Source: an uncultured Erysipelotrichales bacterium
Lineage (GTDB): Bacteria; Bacillota_I; Bacilli_A; Erysipelotrichales; Coprobacillaceae
DNA length: 24,313 nt
Reading direction: 5' to 3'
Assembly (NCBI GenBank): GCA_910579135.1
Contig: CAJTTM010000034.1
Coordinates: forward strand, 1 to 24,313
Translations under genes and position numbers: made by a program
Shown: one piece after another, positions 23,543 through 24,313 of the stretch
How the letters are laid out: every line of letters starts with the position of its first letter
Position numbering within the stretch: the first letter of the stretch is position 1
The notes under the pieces: generated by a model
Told to the model about the DNA's origin: nothing
Seen by the model: only the letters and a program-made list of their open reading frames with translations
The model's database searches: none

Positions 23543-24184
23543 CTAATATCCTAAATTTTCTTCTACAATAATAATCTTTATTCTATTGATTTGACTTTGG
23601 TGTGAAAGTTTTACATAACTACTACAAATTCTATCATGACTTAAACAATCACTACATTTTCCTGCAATTGCACAAGGTGTATTTTTATTTAATCTTATTG
23701 CATTTGCAGGTGCTGAAACATGACGAATATGACTAATTGCTTCTTCTTCACTTTCAAATATTTTATTTAATCCAGCAATAACAATGACTTCATCTGGTCC
23801 ATAAATCATTGGAGCTACTCTATTTCCTGTTCCATCTATATTATATAAACACCCATCAATTGTAAGAGCGTTGGTACTTGTTAAGAATAAATCAGCACTA
23901 AAAGCTGCTCTAAAACGTTCTTTAAGTTCTTCTTTTGTAATGTTCTCTTCATATCTATCTATAAACTTAACATCACTGTTTCTTAATAAATCAATAACAC
24001 CTAATTGATTTAATGTTACCGATCCTCCTAGAGCTACTGTTTTTTGATTGATAAAAATATTCTTTAGATATGAAATTAATTCATTTCTATTTTCTACAAA
24101 CATTAAAGTCATATTATTCTTTTGAAATGACTTTATCATTTCTTTCTCTTTAATTTCTAATAATTTTTTTATATTTTTTTCCAT
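23543..24184 (-). CDS. LUD-domain protein (LutC/YkgG family)
   Basis: This 213-residue protein has the LUD (DUF162) fold. Conserved segments are TVALGGSVTLNQLGV, VKFIDRY, FSADLFLTSTNALTIDGCLY and NIDGTGNRVAPMIYGPDEVI. Its C-terminus has a cysteine cluster, CAIAGKCSDCLSHDRICSSY, found in the stand-alone subgroup of the family. The LutC branch works in lactate oxidation with LutA and LutB, but neither is adjacent, so a lactate role is not supported here. ATG 24184 is chosen because GGTGGGG lies five bases ahead; the frame extends to ATG 24199 without a ribosome site. It has a good promoter and leads the operon with malQ and the patatin gene. Confidence 0.88.
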   Translation of the reverse strand: MEKNIKKLLEIKEKEMIKSFQKNNMTLMFVENRNELISYLKNIFINQKTVALGGSVTLNQLGVIDLLRNSDVKFIDRYEENITKEELKERFRAAFSADLFLTSTNALTIDGCLYNIDGTGNRVAPMIYGPDEVIVIAGLNKIFESEEEAISHIRHVSAPANAIRLNKNTPCAIAGKCSDCLSHDRICSSYVKLSHQSQINRIKIIIVEENLGY

Positions 24185-24205
24185 ATAATCCCCACCCATT
24201 TTACA

Positions 24206-24235
24206 ATTATAACTTATATCTTATAAATACTACAA
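24206..24235 (-). promoter_or_regulatory. Promoter of the LUD-malQ-patatin operon
   Basis: A consensus -10 TATAAT (24206-24211) lies 18 bases downstream of TTGTAG (24230-24235), about 22 bases before the chosen LUD start. Confidence 0.6.
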
Positions 24236-24301
24236 CATTTTTTTAAGATAACTTTATTTATCTGTATTGTAAAATGAAACTGGAATTAAGGTTTGTAGGG
24301 A

Positions 24302-24313
24302 AAGGCTAGCCTT
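24302..24313. repeat. Palindrome at the right edge, probably a cut terminator stem
   Basis: AAGGCTAGCCTT is a perfect 12-base palindrome ending at the last base of the window. With GGGA before it, it could be half-seen as a longer stem-loop terminating the next gene. The window edge prevents a decision. Confidence 0.4.

Noticed and set aside
1..24313. CRISPR arrays, tRNA or rRNA genes, riboswitches
   Set aside because: No regularly spaced repeats, cloverleaf-like segments with CCA ends or recognisable riboswitch cores were seen by eye; a covariance-model search was not possible.

Overview
The window is AT-rich DNA (roughly 30% G+C by eye) with strong AGGAGG-type ribosome sites, short intergenic gaps, dense terminators and Gram-positive families (mannose-type PTS, VanZ, SpoVB/YtgP-like flippase, LUD protein with a cysteine tail, Rpn-type nucleases). 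This suggests a low-GC Firmicute. Gene content and protein style resemble gut Erysipelotrichia/Coprobacillaceae, but that placement is a judgement from family resemblance, not a search.

Layout. 1-860: an Rpn/PD-(D/E)XK nuclease gene that runs off the left edge. 966-4316: a MATE exporter, the C-terminal remnant of an MFS transporter, and an IS256-family element with an intact transposase but an apparently lost right terminal repeat. 4306-6107: a LysR regulator whose last codons lie in IS-like sequence, a dead PPOX (pyridoxamine-phosphate-oxidase-like) gene with two nonsense codons, and a cupin. 6205-9310: a TetR regulator followed by a tight MBL hydrolase / histidine phosphatase / aldo-keto reductase operon. 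9331-12460: a complete mannose-family PTS operon (IIA-IIB-IIC-IID) ending in a small unrecognised membrane protein. 12672-13098: a decayed second Rpn gene. 13238-17520: a four-gene, overlapping sensory operon (membrane-anchored sugar-binding protein, DesK/NarL-type histidine kinase, LuxR-type response regulator, family-1 solute-binding protein) with no ABC permease or ATPase. 17540-20836: a Cof-type HAD phosphatase, a VanZ-like protein and a divergent lipid flippase. 20827-24235: an operon of LUD protein, 4-alpha-glucanotransferase (malQ) and patatin-like lipase.

How it fits together. The most interesting unit is the sensory operon. Its promoter and that of the adjacent HAD phosphatase carry the same 19-base site (16/19 identical), centred on TGAC-N4-TGTYA-like half-sites, exactly 24 bases upstream of a -10 box in both. 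The PTS operon promoter also carries a perfect TGACAATTGTCA palindrome with the same half-sites, though in a different position. A working model (inference) is that a sugar bound by one or both binding proteins signals through the kinase and regulator to its own operon, the HAD phosphatase and perhaps the PTS. The rest is mainly ordinary housekeeping and accessory content, with several well-defined pseudogenes that record recent decay and IS-associated rearrangement.
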